A DNA stretch of 30,953 nt from a virus. The translations under genes and the position numbers were made by a program. This document shows, in pieces, positions 1-7,271 of the stretch (the stretch's first letter is position 1; each line of letters begins with the position of its first letter). The notes under the pieces were generated by a model that worked only from the letters and a program-made list of their open reading frames with translations, was not told where the DNA came from and searched no databases. Location of the stretch: IMG/VR virus record IMGVR_UViG_3300048839_000337, positions 1 through 30,953 of that record; one strand, 5' to 3'.

Positions 1-123
1 GCCAACCGCTTCGCGGCGGCCTACTCCAAGGGCGGCGCCAAGGTGTGGGCGCTGGGCATGGTGGAGGCCATGAACAAGGGCTGCCGCACGCACATGAAAC
101 TGGCGGGCGAGGAAGAGGGCTAA
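1..123 (+). CDS. 3' end of an unidentified plus-strand gene
   Basis: The first 123 bases read in frame 1 as 40 codons ending in TAA. The peptide begins ANRFAAAYSKGGAKVWALGM and ends LAGEEEG; the gene starts before the window. I do not recognise the family from this tail. It is the only gene of normal composition on the plus strand and runs opposite to the prophage late operon, so it probably belongs to the flanking chromosome. A hairpin follows 7 bases after the stop, consistent with the end of a transcription unit. Confidence 0.6.
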   Translation, partial: ANRFAAAYSKGGAKVWALGMVEAMNKGCRTHMKLAGEEEG

Positions 124-130
124 CGTGTTC

Positions 131-152
131 TATGGCGCAAATCCGCGCCATA
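131..152 (+). terminator. hairpin after the left flanking gene
   Basis: TATGGCGC and GCGCCATA form a perfect 8-bp inverted repeat around a 6-base loop, starting 7 bases after the TAA of the preceding gene. There is no T-run behind it, so intrinsic termination is only possible. A protein-binding dyad is the alternative. Confidence 0.35.
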
Positions 153-171
153 ACCTGCCCACAGCCGGATA

Positions 172-453
172 GTGGCGCATGATGATCACCGCCGCCCAAG
201 TCGCCACGCTGCTGGGCCTGTCGGCCAGGTTCGTGTACGACCTGTGTCGCGCACCGATGATCTGCGTCCCGGCGAAGTTGTCATGCACACGTGCGACAAC
301 CCTTCGTGTTGCAATCCGCGCCACCTCAAGGCCGGCACCCAGCGCGAGAACATGTCAGACCGCGACGCCAAAGGACGGCGCTCAGTTGGCCGCAGGCCGA
401 ATTCACTGGTTGCCGTGTCTCGGAGTTTTTTCCCGCACAACGGCACAGTCTGA
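172..453 (+). pseudogene. decayed HTH / HNH endonuclease remnant
   Basis: Two recognisable gene pieces lie in different frames. From 179, a frame beginning MMITAAQVATLLGLSARFVY looks like the N-terminal helix-turn-helix of a MerR/excisionase-type protein, but it loses similarity after about 23 residues. From about 255, the frame open since 172 gives GEVVMHTCDNPSCCNPRHL, then GTQRENMSDRDAKGRR: the core of the HNH_3 family, with its His, the two Cys of the CDNPSC loop, the NPRHL His and the conserved GTQ-EN-KGR tail. The HNH piece lacks its own N-terminal part. No Shine-Dalgarno precedes either start. I read it as a deletion scar joining two phage-type genes rather than a functional enzyme. HNH_3 enzymes nick or cut DNA and are common phage cargo. 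Confidence 0.6.
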
Positions 454-464
454 CTCTGGATTCT

Positions 465-555
465 TGGCGGAGAGAGTGGGATTCGAACCCACGTAAGTAC
501 ATGATACTTAACGGGATTTCGAGTCCCGCGCCTTCAGCCACTCGGCCATCTCTCC
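465..555 (-). tRNA. tRNA-Ser (anticodon CGA)
   Basis: Read on the minus strand, GGAGAGA (555-549) pairs with TCTCTCC, followed by discriminator G and an encoded CCA (467-465). The D-arm, a 5-bp anticodon stem CGGGA/TCCCG with loop CTCGAAA (anticodon CGA, reading UCG codons) and a T-arm GTGGG-TTCGAAT-CCCAC are all present. A long variable arm with stem AAGTA/TACTT is typical of class II serine tRNAs. No mismatches are seen in the helices. The 3' end faces left, towards the HNH remnant, so an element inserted at the usual tRNA 3' end would lie to the left and not be the prophage on the right. Confidence 0.95.
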
Positions 556-581
556 TTCAATATGCACCGGATTTCGAGCAC

Positions 582-602
582 GATGCGCGCAATACGCGCA
601 TC
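582..602. repeat. perfect inverted repeat between tRNA-Ser and the last phage gene
   Basis: GATGCGCG, 5 bases, then CGCGCATC: an 8-bp perfect dyad, 26 bp upstream of the tRNA 5' end and downstream of the end of the phage late operon. It could end phage transcription before the tRNA, or be a protein site near an attachment region. There is no T-run, so the role is undecided. The rest of 556-687 shows no gene. Confidence 0.4.
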
Positions 603-687
603 AGCGGCTTCATAGCTGCGCGCCACGCGCATCAAGCGCCTGGAAAGCCCGAATCGCGCCGTTTTGGGAACAATGTCCCGCACACGG

Positions 688-1026
688 CTATTCGTGCATG
701 CGCACCGTCAAGGCCAGCTCGATCTGTCCTTGTGTCGTCACCACGGCCAGCCGCAACGGCACGTCGAGCGGCCTGACGCCGACCGGTGCCGGCCCGCCGG
801 CCAGGTGCACCTCGAGCACCGTGCCGCCTGCCAGCGGCCGGGCGCGGCACACCAGGCCGTCCGACGGCGGCGTGGCAGGCCGGGCCCGCACCATCAATTC
901 CCACTTGCGCAGCAGAGGCGCGCAGTCCACCAGGTAGGCTCGGGCGTCTGCCGGGCGCTTGTTGATGCTGGCCGGCGCCTGGCCAGCGGGTCGTGCGATC
1001 ACGTCCGGGGTGTGGTCAATGCGCAT
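688..1026 (-). CDS. small phage structural protein, last gene of the late operon
   Basis: 112 aa. The ATG at 1026 is chosen because GGAGG lies just upstream in the transcript (within 1030-1040) and the upstream gene stops 2 bases earlier; a longer open frame extends upstream only as a shadow. The protein begins MRIDHTPDVIA and has no signal peptide or membrane segment. The C-terminal 60 residues alternate hydrophobic and polar residues, as in a compact beta-sandwich. The position after the fibre-tail adaptor suggests a tail-tip or fibre-associated accessory protein. I recognise no family, so the function is inferred from context only. Confidence 0.65.
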   Translation of the reverse strand: MRIDHTPDVIARPAGQAPASINKRPADARAYLVDCAPLLRKWELMVRARPATPPSDGLVCRARPLAGGTVLEVHLAGGPAPVGVRPLDVPLRLAVVTTQGQIELALTVRMHE

Positions 1027-1028
1027 GA

Positions 1029-1328
1029 TCACACCTCCAGCACGACGACATCGAACTCGTCCTCTACCACGGTGTCCTTGCCGCCGATCACCAGCGTGGC
1101 CACCACAGTCCATCTGTAGGTCTGCCCGGTGGTGCCGCCACCGACGTAGAGCTGCAGCACGTTGTCGGTCTGCGACTTCGCCTCGCTCTCCGTCGTGCCA
1201 GACGGCGCCGATGTGACCACGGTCGTGATCGGACTATCGAGCGTGCGGCCGGCGACCACGTCGGTGTAGTCGATGTCGACAGGCAGCTTTTCGGACGGCT
1301 GCTTGGTGAATGATCCGATGAGTGCCAT
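1029..1328 (-). CDS. phage fibre-tail adaptor-like protein (Gp77-like)
   Basis: 99 aa, starting MALIGSFTKQPSEKLPVDID. The transcript carries AGGAG 6 bases before the ATG. The pattern is that of the small Ig-like phage fibre-tail adaptor family: an opening F-K-QP-E--D-DY-, a central valine-rich strand, a GGTTGQTYRWTV turn-strand, and a terminal E-EF-V-V strand. Such proteins link fibres to the tail tip. It lies directly downstream of the repeat-built fibre protein, 9 bases after its stop, which is the usual pairing. The family call is from recalled pattern, not a search. Confidence 0.7.
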   Translation of the reverse strand: MALIGSFTKQPSEKLPVDIDYTDVVAGRTLDSPITTVVTSAPSGTTESEAKSQTDNVLQLYVGGGTTGQTYRWTVVATLVIGGKDTVVEDEFDVVVLEV

Positions 1329-1337
1329 GCTGTGCTC

Positions 1338-2459
1338 CTAGTCGCGCGCTGGGCTGGTGAGGTTGTTGCTGCGATCCGGCGACGTGAATGCGTTGTCTCG
1401 GTTCGCCGGAAGGTCGAATGCGGTGGTGCGGTCAGGAGATGAGAACGCCTGCTCGCGGTCGTCGCTGCTGAAAGCCTGGGTGCGTGCGGCCGGCGTGAAG
1501 GCGTGCGCGCGGGTGCCGCTGCTGAAAGCCAGGCCGCGCTCGGGGCTGATGTAGACACGCGGCGATGGGACATAGGTACCGCCGACGTTGATCTGTGCGC
1601 CAAGCCCTGCGGCCACCGCGGCGCCGACGCCGGCCTCGATGATCGTGGCCGTGATGACGCCGGCCGCCAGACCGGTCGCCGCAGCCGACCCGACTCCGCA
1701 TGCGATTGCCGTCTGCAGCGCGATCGAAGCGGCGAGGCCAGTCGCCTCTCCGGCGGCGACCCCGGCCGCGATGGAGGTGGCCGACCCGACCGTGATGGAC
1801 GCCGCAGCACCGGTGGCGGCGGCCGAGCCGACTCCGCATGCGATTGCCGTCTGCAGCGCGATCGAAGCGGCGAGGCCAGTCGCCTCTCCGGCGGCGACCC
1901 CGGCCGCGATGGAGGTGGCCGACCCGACCGTGATGGACGCCGCAGCACCGGTGGCGGCGGCCGAGCCGACCTGCCCGGCGATGACGGTAGAGACGGCGAT
2001 GTCTGCCGCAGATCCGGCGGCGACTGCAACCCCGACGCCGGCCGAGATGGAGATGCCCGTCGAGATGCTTGCGGCGAGGCCGGCGGCGACCGCCGCGCCG
2101 ATGCCGGCAGCGACAAGCGTGCCCGTCGTAAACGCCGCACTGACGACGACGTTCTTGAATGTCGCCGTGGCGGTGTCGTGGATCGTGTAGCCGAACTCGT
2201 AGGACGTGTCCGGGTCCAGATTGGCGGCCGCCACCGCCATGTCCAGCGTGCCCGGCTCGGTGTACTCCTGGCTGCCGTAGCTGCCCGCCGGCAGAGCCGC
2301 GCCCGTGCCGTCCAGGCCCGCGGCGATATAGCCCGCACCAGTTGCGTTGTCGGCCCAGTTCGTGGTGCCCGACGGCTGGACGGCCCAGTACAGGACTACG
2401 CTGGACCCGCCAGCTTCGCCGTAGCCGGCTGATCCGTAGGGGGCGGTGCCGTAGGTCAC
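1338..2459 (-). CDS. repeat-built phage fibre/appendage protein
   Basis: 373 aa, GTG start at 2459 directly after the tailspike stop. Three parts are visible. Residues 1-110 form a phage beta-domain (YWAVQPSGTTNWADN, then a strand pattern ending FTTGTL). Residues about 113-290 are eight degenerate 22-24-residue units rich in Ala and Gly, of the type IxxGVGxAxAxGxAAxIxxx. Two 46-residue unit pairs are identical because the DNA is a perfect tandem duplication. Residues about 300-373 are 9-10-residue repeats of the type RxxAFSSPx. Similar short Arg-containing repeats are, as I recall, common in the protein encoded just before fibre-tail adaptors. A shaft-like appendage is likely. The unit count probably varies between strains. 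One Cys recurs per duplicated unit (IACGVG). Confidence 0.75.
   Translation of the reverse strand: MTYGTAPYGSAGYGEAGGSSVVLYWAVQPSGTTNWADNATGAGYIAAGLDGTGAALPAGSYGSQEYTEPGTLDMAVAAANLDPDTSYEFGYTIHDTATATFKNVVVSAAFTTGTLVAAGIGAAVAAGLAASISTGISISAGVGVAVAAGSAADIAVSTVIAGQVGSAAATGAAASITVGSATSIAAGVAAGEATGLAASIALQTAIACGVGSAAATGAAASITVGSATSIAAGVAAGEATGLAASIALQTAIACGVGSAAATGLAAGVITATIIEAGVGAAVAAGLGAQINVGGTYVPSPRVYISPERGLAFSSGTRAHAFTPAARTQAFSSDDREQAFSSPDRTTAFDLPANRDNAFTSPDRSNNLTSPARD
1691..1966. repeat. perfect 138-bp tandem duplication in the fibre gene
   Basis: Copy 1 is 1691-1828 and copy 2 is 1829-1966; I see no difference between them by eye. The unit is 46 codons, so the reading frame is kept. A third, diverged partial copy starts at 1967. 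The identity shows a recent slippage or unequal-recombination event; assembly collapse or expansion at this place is also possible. Confidence 0.9.
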
Positions 2460-2463
2460 GGAG

Positions 2464-4515
2464 TTAGGCCAGCCAATACACGGGGGACAACGCGCGGAAC
2501 TTCACTGCCGCGTCGTCCCACATGAACGTCGTTGCCATCTTGGTGCCAGTTGCACCCGATGCCACAGCGCCCAAAGCGGTGCCGTCCGAGTCAATGAAGT
2601 AGGTGCCGAACGTCAGCGTCCTGCCGGTGATGCCATTCGAGTAGACGGTGAACAGTTTGCCGTTCATTCTGGTGTTGAATGTGGCCGGGTTTTGGATCGT
2701 GAGGTCTGCTGATGTCAAATCTACCTTCAGCCCGTCTTGTCCGTGATATTCCCACGCTCCACCGTTCCTAGACTCTATGCCGTCCCCGCGCCGCGCATCT
2801 GCATAGAAAGACGTGGCGATCAATGGCCGGCATGAATACACAGTATTGCCAATGGACAGCGTATATCCCAAAGTCGTATTCAATAGACTGTCTTCCCACG
2901 ACAACCCGTAGGCGCCGTAATTGCTGGTCGTCCCCTCAATCCACGGGTATGGCAGTGAGATTGAATCCGTTGAACACTGCTTTACGGAGAGTCTGAACTC
3001 CGGCTGTGCGTAGAACACCCGAATCGGCGCACAGATGATCGTGTCCAGCGCACCGAAGTAGCAGCGCTCGTAAGCAATACACTGCGGACCGATTGCCTGA
3101 TCTGACTGCCCGATTCGTGAATAGAACCCAACCGATTCGACGTAAAGCGAGTGCCAGATGTTGCTTGTGCCGCTGCCTGGAATGTCAGACACCATCTCGA
3201 CTTGCGAGAATCCGCCGCGAATTTCGTGATTCGCCGCGCCAACGCGCCCTTGCGTGCCGGCCGCCCATTGCGTTGACCAGTACGGAGACACGAACGGCGA
3301 TCCCTCTGACGGGTAGTGCGTTCCTGCGGTAGCGGCGGTCGTGGTTCCGTAGCTGATCACGCGACCAATGGCAAAGCTAACCTCCGTCCCATTGCCTGTG
3401 GCGTTGACGGCTGAATTGTTGTAATCGACCACAGTCACAGAGGTTGACGCAATACTGCCGACATAGCTCCCTGGCGGGAAAAGCCCAGGCGCAAGCACGG
3501 CATACCCTACCTGTAGTCGCGCAGTCGCTGCAGTCGGCAGCCCGGTTATCGAGTTGCTGCTACTTGTAATGACGCACTCCTGCCTGGACAGATACCCATC
3601 GTCAGGAGACCAAAAACAATCCGGGTCCATGACCAGACCGTCTACGTTGTACCCGATTTCAATGTGGTACTTCGCGCGCAGCACACGAACAGTGCGTAAC
3701 CGGATTCCTGTTGCGTCATCGAAAATCATTCCGGACGTCACGTTATCGATGAGCACCCGCTCGATTTCAATTTCCGTGATCAGGTCTGACCTGACGGAGC
3801 TTTTTCCGCCAATTTGAATGCCGATTGCACCCGACGCGACTCCTGGACCAATGATCGACAGGTCTGCGATCCGCGGGAAACTTCCCGTCGTGCCTGGGGT
3901 TGAGTACCAGAACGCCTTCTGGCTGGCACCGACGTTGATGATGGTCTTTCCGATGCCTGCTCCGGCAATCTGCAGCGCCTTGTACGCCACTCCGGCTACG
4001 CCGCCGCGGACCACATCGAGCCCACCTTCTGAGGTGATCCCGCTGGTCGTGAAGTTCCACGTTCCTGCGCCCAGGTACAGAGTTTGCCCGGCTGCTGCGG
4101 CGATGTCGGCGGCGGCTTGCGCAACTGCCGGATCTGTAGTGCTGTTGTTCGTGGGCTGAATGTAGACGCCGCCCGCGCGAATAGCCGCGACTTCTTCAGT
4201 CGTCAGGTAATCCTCCGCACTCGGCACCACGCTGACAATCGCCGCGCTGGTGAAATTCAGCGCCGCATCAGCCGCCCCCGTGCTGCGCACCATCGTGCCG
4301 CGGCCGAACGTGGTCGTGCTGTGGGTGTAGGTGCAGTTCCGTCGAATCTCGGCGCCAACACCGTTTTCGACGATATAGAGTTTGAACGCCAGCCCGTCGT
4401 CGCCAGCGGCAGGCAGCAGCGAATTCGTGAACGCCGTATCAAGCTCGAAGTCGCCAGTCGTGCCTGGGTCGTTGCTGATCCTGCACTTGATGAGGTCGCG
4501 GGCGGTGTTTGCCAT
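2464..4515 (-). CDS. tailspike / tail fibre with pectate-lyase-like beta-helix
   Basis: 683 aa, ATG at 4515 with AGGA upstream. Residues 1-110 are a virion-attachment head (MANTARDLIKCRIS, a FGRGTMVRSTGAADAALNF segment, then LTTEEVAAIRAGGVY). From about residue 125, a run of strands spaced by about 20-25 residues follows, including GQTLYLGAGTWNF, ALQIAGAGIGKTIINVG and FPRIADLSIIGPGVASGAIG: the pattern of single-stranded right-handed beta-helices found in phage depolymerase spikes. The C-terminal part ends in a beta-rich cap. The central coding DNA (about 2680-3900) is clearly less GC-rich than its neighbours, as expected for a host-specificity module acquired by exchange. Substrate cannot be read from the sequence; binding or cleaving a surface polysaccharide is the family expectation. 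Confidence 0.85.
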   Translation of the reverse strand: MANTARDLIKCRISNDPGTTGDFELDTAFTNSLLPAAGDDGLAFKLYIVENGVGAEIRRNCTYTHSTTTFGRGTMVRSTGAADAALNFTSAAIVSVVPSAEDYLTTEEVAAIRAGGVYIQPTNNSTTDPAVAQAAADIAAAAGQTLYLGAGTWNFTTSGITSEGGLDVVRGGVAGVAYKALQIAGAGIGKTIINVGASQKAFWYSTPGTTGSFPRIADLSIIGPGVASGAIGIQIGGKSSVRSDLITEIEIERVLIDNVTSGMIFDDATGIRLRTVRVLRAKYHIEIGYNVDGLVMDPDCFWSPDDGYLSRQECVITSSSNSITGLPTAATARLQVGYAVLAPGLFPPGSYVGSIASTSVTVVDYNNSAVNATGNGTEVSFAIGRVISYGTTTAATAGTHYPSEGSPFVSPYWSTQWAAGTQGRVGAANHEIRGGFSQVEMVSDIPGSGTSNIWHSLYVESVGFYSRIGQSDQAIGPQCIAYERCYFGALDTIICAPIRVFYAQPEFRLSVKQCSTDSISLPYPWIEGTTSNYGAYGLSWEDSLLNTTLGYTLSIGNTVYSCRPLIATSFYADARRGDGIESRNGGAWEYHGQDGLKVDLTSADLTIQNPATFNTRMNGKLFTVYSNGITGRTLTFGTYFIDSDGTALGAVASGATGTKMATTFMWDDAAVKFRALSPVYWLA

Positions 4516-4523
4516 GACGTGTC

Positions 4524-4880
4524 CTATGCGTATTCGGTGGCGGTGACTCTGCCGCGGGCGGTGGTGGCGCCAATCTCGGCAGTCGTCGGACTGCTGAGGT
4601 GGATCAGGTGGTAGGTATCGAACGCCCCGCTGACGAACACGGCGCTGCTATTCGCCCCGTCATCCCACAGCGCAACGAATTTGTAGGGCGTGCCCGGCGT
4701 GAGCGAACCGGTCCAGGTGATCGTCGGTTCGTAATTCGTGCCTGTCGCAGGCGCATCGGCCTTCGTGCCGTACATCGTCGGCGAGCCGCCGAACCCGGCA
4801 TTCGTGCCGATGTCCCCCCGCGCCCACGTCGGCGTGCTCGCCGCGCTAGGGTATACCGCGAAGTAGAGGGTATTCGCCAT
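4524..4880 (-). CDS. small tail-tip structural protein, Fn3-like
   Basis: 118 aa, ATG at 4880, three bases after the stop of the lectin gene. Strand pattern with YEPTITWTGSLTPGTPYKFV around residues 50-70 and a WDDG turn resembles a fibronectin type III/Ig-like module. The opening MANTLYFAVYPSAAS resembles N-termini of neighbouring fibre proteins. It has no membrane segment or enzymatic motif. It sits between the lectin-like protein and the tailspike, so an accessory fibre or spacer role is inferred. Family not recognised. Confidence 0.65.
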   Translation of the reverse strand: MANTLYFAVYPSAASTPTWARGDIGTNAGFGGSPTMYGTKADAPATGTNYEPTITWTGSLTPGTPYKFVALWDDGANSSAVFVSGAFDTYHLIHLSSPTTAEIGATTARGRVTATEYA

Positions 4881-4883
4881 CGC

Positions 4884-5666
4884 TCAAGCGTAGCTGATGC
4901 GCGGCTGTGCGCTGGCGGCGGTGATGCTGATCGCGCTCAGAGCGGTGATCGTGGGGGCGCTGGCGGCTGCGGCTGGCGTGGGGATGTAGACGAGGCGGGG
5001 GGCGAATAGCTGCCAGGGGTTGACGTACAGCGACATGATTTCGCCGTCAGTCAACGCACGATCCCAGGCGCCCCAGACGGCCATGTCGCCGTTTAGGTAG
5101 AAGCCCGCTTGCGGAGCGCCACTCGACCATGACGCACCGGCGACACATAGCGAGCTAGCCGTTGGGGACACTGCTGTAGTGTCTGTGCCACGCTGAGTGC
5201 CGTTGATAAATACCTGTCGGCTCGTGCTGGATTGAGCACGACCAACTAATGAATACCACAAACCAGCGGTTATGACTCCACCAGTCGCGGCAGCCTGCCC
5301 GTAAGTTCCACCAGAGCCACTAAAAAACCACGTAGACGTGCTGGATGAATACAAAAGATGCCGCTGATTTGAGCCTCCAATTGATACGTACCCCTGATTA
5401 GCATTAAGAGTTGCCAGTTTTACCAGCGCAAACACCGTCAACGGCTGCGACAGCACTAGGTTTCTTTTGACGTACTGCGACGATGCCGACACAAACGTGC
5501 GACCGATGCCATTTTGGCCTACCGTGCGTGTAGGTCCGTTGACGGCCTCCCAGTCATTATCTACAGCGCCAGTGCCGTATGCGACCAGACCAGCGCCGAT
5601 GCCGGTGGTTTTGGCCTCAACCGGCGTCTGCGGCTGCCGCGTCCACGGCCTTTCGAGAATCAGCAC
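4884..5666 (-). CDS. LamG/concanavalin-A-like lectin protein of the tail
   Basis: 260 aa. GTG at 5666 with AAGG overlapping the stop of the preceding gene. The protein shows the LamG jelly-roll sequence signature: RTFVSASSQYVKR, LTVFALVKLA, WYSLVGRAQSSTSRQVFING, then GFYLNGDMAVWGAWDRALTDGEI. A phage-typical ending NPWQLFAPRLVYIP follows, and then a short Ala/Thr-rich tail of about 30 residues. LamG domains bind glycans or act as passive jelly-rolls in phage fibres. GC content drops within 5130-5560 relative to flanking genes, like the tailspike. A receptor-binding or virion-decorating role fits the location. Confidence 0.8.
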   Translation of the reverse strand: MLILERPWTRQPQTPVEAKTTGIGAGLVAYGTGAVDNDWEAVNGPTRTVGQNGIGRTFVSASSQYVKRNLVLSQPLTVFALVKLATLNANQGYVSIGGSNQRHLLYSSSTSTWFFSGSGGTYGQAAATGGVITAGLWYSLVGRAQSSTSRQVFINGTQRGTDTTAVSPTASSLCVAGASWSSGAPQAGFYLNGDMAVWGAWDRALTDGEIMSLYVNPWQLFAPRLVYIPTPAAAASAPTITALSAISITAASAQPRISYA

Positions 5667-5675
5667 GGCGTGGCC

Positions 5676-6176
5676 TTATGCAACGTCGTACTTAATGCCC
5701 ATGAACTGGCATTCGTTGTTCGTGCCAGTTGCGTGCAGGGTTGCCCCGGTGGAGTTTTTCACCACGATGCCCCACTTCGTCGGCAGCACGCCACCAAAAG
5801 CTGCGGCGACAGAAAACGGCCCCCATCTGGCATCGTCGTTGTCGTCGGTGGCATCGACGCTGATGACGCCAAGCAACGGCAGATTGTTTGCTCCGTCCAG
5901 GCCGGTACTGCCGGTAGTGCCCCAGGTCACAGTTCCATCTGAGCCGGTCAAGCCGGCTGTGTATTCCGTGCCGTCATAGGAGCCATAGGCATAGATAGCA
6001 ATCGTTCCGTCAGCACTGGGTGCGCCGATCTGAATCTTGCCGCCGACGAGCGCGTCCATGTACTTGCTAGACGAGTTGTCGATGGCCGTTGATTCACGAA
6101 AACCAGCATCACCAAGCGACGTAAGCGTAATCGTCACGGCAGCCGCCGCCGTGTAGTTGATGGTTGCCGTTGCCAT
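5676..6176 (-). CDS. phage minor structural protein, unknown
   Basis: 166 aa, ATG at 6176, stop 9 bases before the lectin gene. It begins MATATINYTAAAAVTITLTS; the rest is Thr/Gly/Ala-rich beta structure without Cys-rich or catalytic motifs (one Cys, in NNECQFMGIKYDV near the end). Conserved hypothetical proteins of this type occur in siphophage tail-lysis intervals. No function can be named. The context (between a 164-aa unknown and the lectin) suggests a virion component. Confidence 0.7.
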   Translation of the reverse strand: MATATINYTAAAAVTITLTSLGDAGFRESTAIDNSSSKYMDALVGGKIQIGAPSADGTIAIYAYGSYDGTEYTAGLTGSDGTVTWGTTGSTGLDGANNLPLLGVISVDATDDNDDARWGPFSVAAAFGGVLPTKWGIVVKNSTGATLHATGTNNECQFMGIKYDVA

Positions 6177-6179
6177 GCT

Positions 6180-6674
6180 TTACCCCAGCGCCACAGCGGC
6201 GCGAATGTCGTCGATGCTGATCTGGCCCTCGACATCCATGACGGCAGGCGATGCGGTCGATCCAGTGCCGGTTGCGAACAGCTTCTCGGCTTTCGTGGCC
6301 GCACGTTTGGATTTCGCAAGCACCATCGCCTGCACCGCCAGCAGTTGAGCATTGCCGACCCAAGTGGCCGCAATGCCTGCGCGAATGTTGGCCTTGCTCG
6401 GGTTGATGTACCCCTTCGACACGAACATCCATTCCCAGATGCGGTACTTCGACCCGGTGCTCAGGTTGTCCACCACGGTCCAATTGAAGGCGTCATCTTC
6501 CTCAAATTCTTCGCGCGACACTTGTTTGCGCCAGACGATGAACTCAGGCGTAGCGGCAGAGTTGAACCACGCCAGCATCTGCGAGTTGTTGCCCGCCGTG
6601 CGCGCCTCTACAAAACCCGCATCCGTCTCCGCCAGAATTGCCGTCTTCAGAATCGTCAGTTGTTCAGGTGTCAT
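6180..6674 (-). CDS. conserved phage protein, unknown function
   Basis: 164 aa, ATG at 6674 preceded by GGGAGA. Mostly helical and charged: MTPEQLTILKTAILAETDAG, then a Trp-rich centre (AWFNS, VWRKQVSREEFEE, NWTVVDN, RIWEWMF) and an alanine-rich helix, ending DDIRAAVALG. No membrane span. It is stored with structural genes and lies 3 bases upstream of the next gene, so it is co-expressed. The compact N-terminal helix resembles small phage proteins of unknown role found near fibre genes; a chaperone role is possible but unproven. Confidence 0.7.
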   Translation of the reverse strand: MTPEQLTILKTAILAETDAGFVEARTAGNNSQMLAWFNSAATPEFIVWRKQVSREEFEEDDAFNWTVVDNLSTGSKYRIWEWMFVSKGYINPSKANIRAGIAATWVGNAQLLAVQAMVLAKSKRAATKAEKLFATGTGSTASPAVMDVEGQISIDDIRAAVALG

Positions 6675-6709
6675 TGCTCAATCTCCCAGCGGCGCAGGCC
6701 GCGAATCAG

Positions 6710-6946
6710 TCAAAGGTCGCCCCACTTGCTGCGCCCGTCGAACATCGGCGGTGGCAGCCTTTTGTGGCGCGGGTTGTGCGGAACGTAGCTCACGACGCGC
6801 CACGAGCCTGTGCGGCGGCGCTCGCAATAAAGCGCATGCGGGAATGGCCCCCACCGGCTCCAGCGCCACATCATGTAGCCCTCGCGGCCCTTGCGATGCC
6901 TGCGCCTGTGCAGCAGGAAGGCCCAGACGATGCAGTTGCTGCGCAT
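6710..6946 (-). CDS. small basic phage protein, unknown
   Basis: 78 aa, ATG at 6946 immediately after the TGA of the upstream gene (AAG TGA ATG). The N-terminal MRSNCIVWAFLLHRRRHRKG is followed by GYMMWRWSRWGPFPH and VSYVPHNPRHKRLPPPMF. It is rich in Arg, Trp and Pro. Short proteins with this layout are, in my recollection, frequent in betaproteobacterial prophages near the lysis genes, which favours this frame over the overlapping 90-aa frame. The short hydrophobic stretch (IVWAFLL) is too brief for a clear membrane span. Function unknown. Confidence 0.6.
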   Translation of the reverse strand: MRSNCIVWAFLLHRRRHRKGREGYMMWRWSRWGPFPHALYCERRRTGSWRVVSYVPHNPRHKRLPPPMFDGRSKWGDL

Positions 6947-7267
6947 TCACTTCAGCAATTCACGCAGCTTGTCCGCCGCCTGCGCCGAAACGCCGCCTTC
7001 GATCGGCAGCAGCGCTTTGATCTGCGCGGCGGTGGCTTGCATCTCGGCGACCGTGGCCTGAAGCTGCTCGACTTCTGACAGGGTGTGCGGCCAGGAGACG
7101 GTGCAATTCCCCAGGCCGCTGATGACGGCGGCGGATTCCTCGTCGTCAGGGATTTCGGCCTTGATGCGCGTGGACAGCGACGCGAGCCAGTTAATCGGCA
7201 CTTCGTCGCGCGTGGCGATGTCGGGCAGCCAGTGCGACAGTGGGCGGGTGATGGTTTTGGTTGTCAT
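6947..7267 (-). CDS. phage protein with C-terminal coiled coil, unknown
   Basis: 106 aa from ATG at 7267, four bases after the stop of the upstream gene; the longer open frame upstream overlaps that gene and is less likely. Residues 1-60 (MTTKTITRPLSHWLPDIATR, then NWLASLSTRIKAEIPDDEES) are of unknown family. Residues about 62-85 (LSEVEQLQATVAEMQATAAQ) form a heptad-like helix. Its partner gene upstream is also coiled coil. A pair of small helical proteins between fibre and lysis genes could be a tail-fibre assembly aid or spanin-like pair, but no signal peptide or lipobox is present. Confidence 0.6.
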   Translation of the reverse strand: MTTKTITRPLSHWLPDIATRDEVPINWLASLSTRIKAEIPDDEESAAVISGLGNCTVSWPHTLSEVEQLQATVAEMQATAAQIKALLPIEGGVSAQAADKLRELLK

Positions 7268-7271
7268 GGTG

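Noticed and set aside
660-680. GGGA-ACAATG-TCCC short dyad near the end of the late operon
   Set aside because: Only 4 bp stem without T-run; could not be separated from chance.
1691-1966. possible diversity-generating retroelement variable repeat
   Set aside because: The copies are identical with no adenine-specific changes, and no reverse transcriptase or accessory gene is seen in the window.
1088-2338. 416-aa Arg/Ser/Pro-rich frame overlapping the fibre gene
   Set aside because: It duplicates the 138-bp repeat in another frame and has the composition of a shadow frame; the overlapping 373-aa frame fits phage context.
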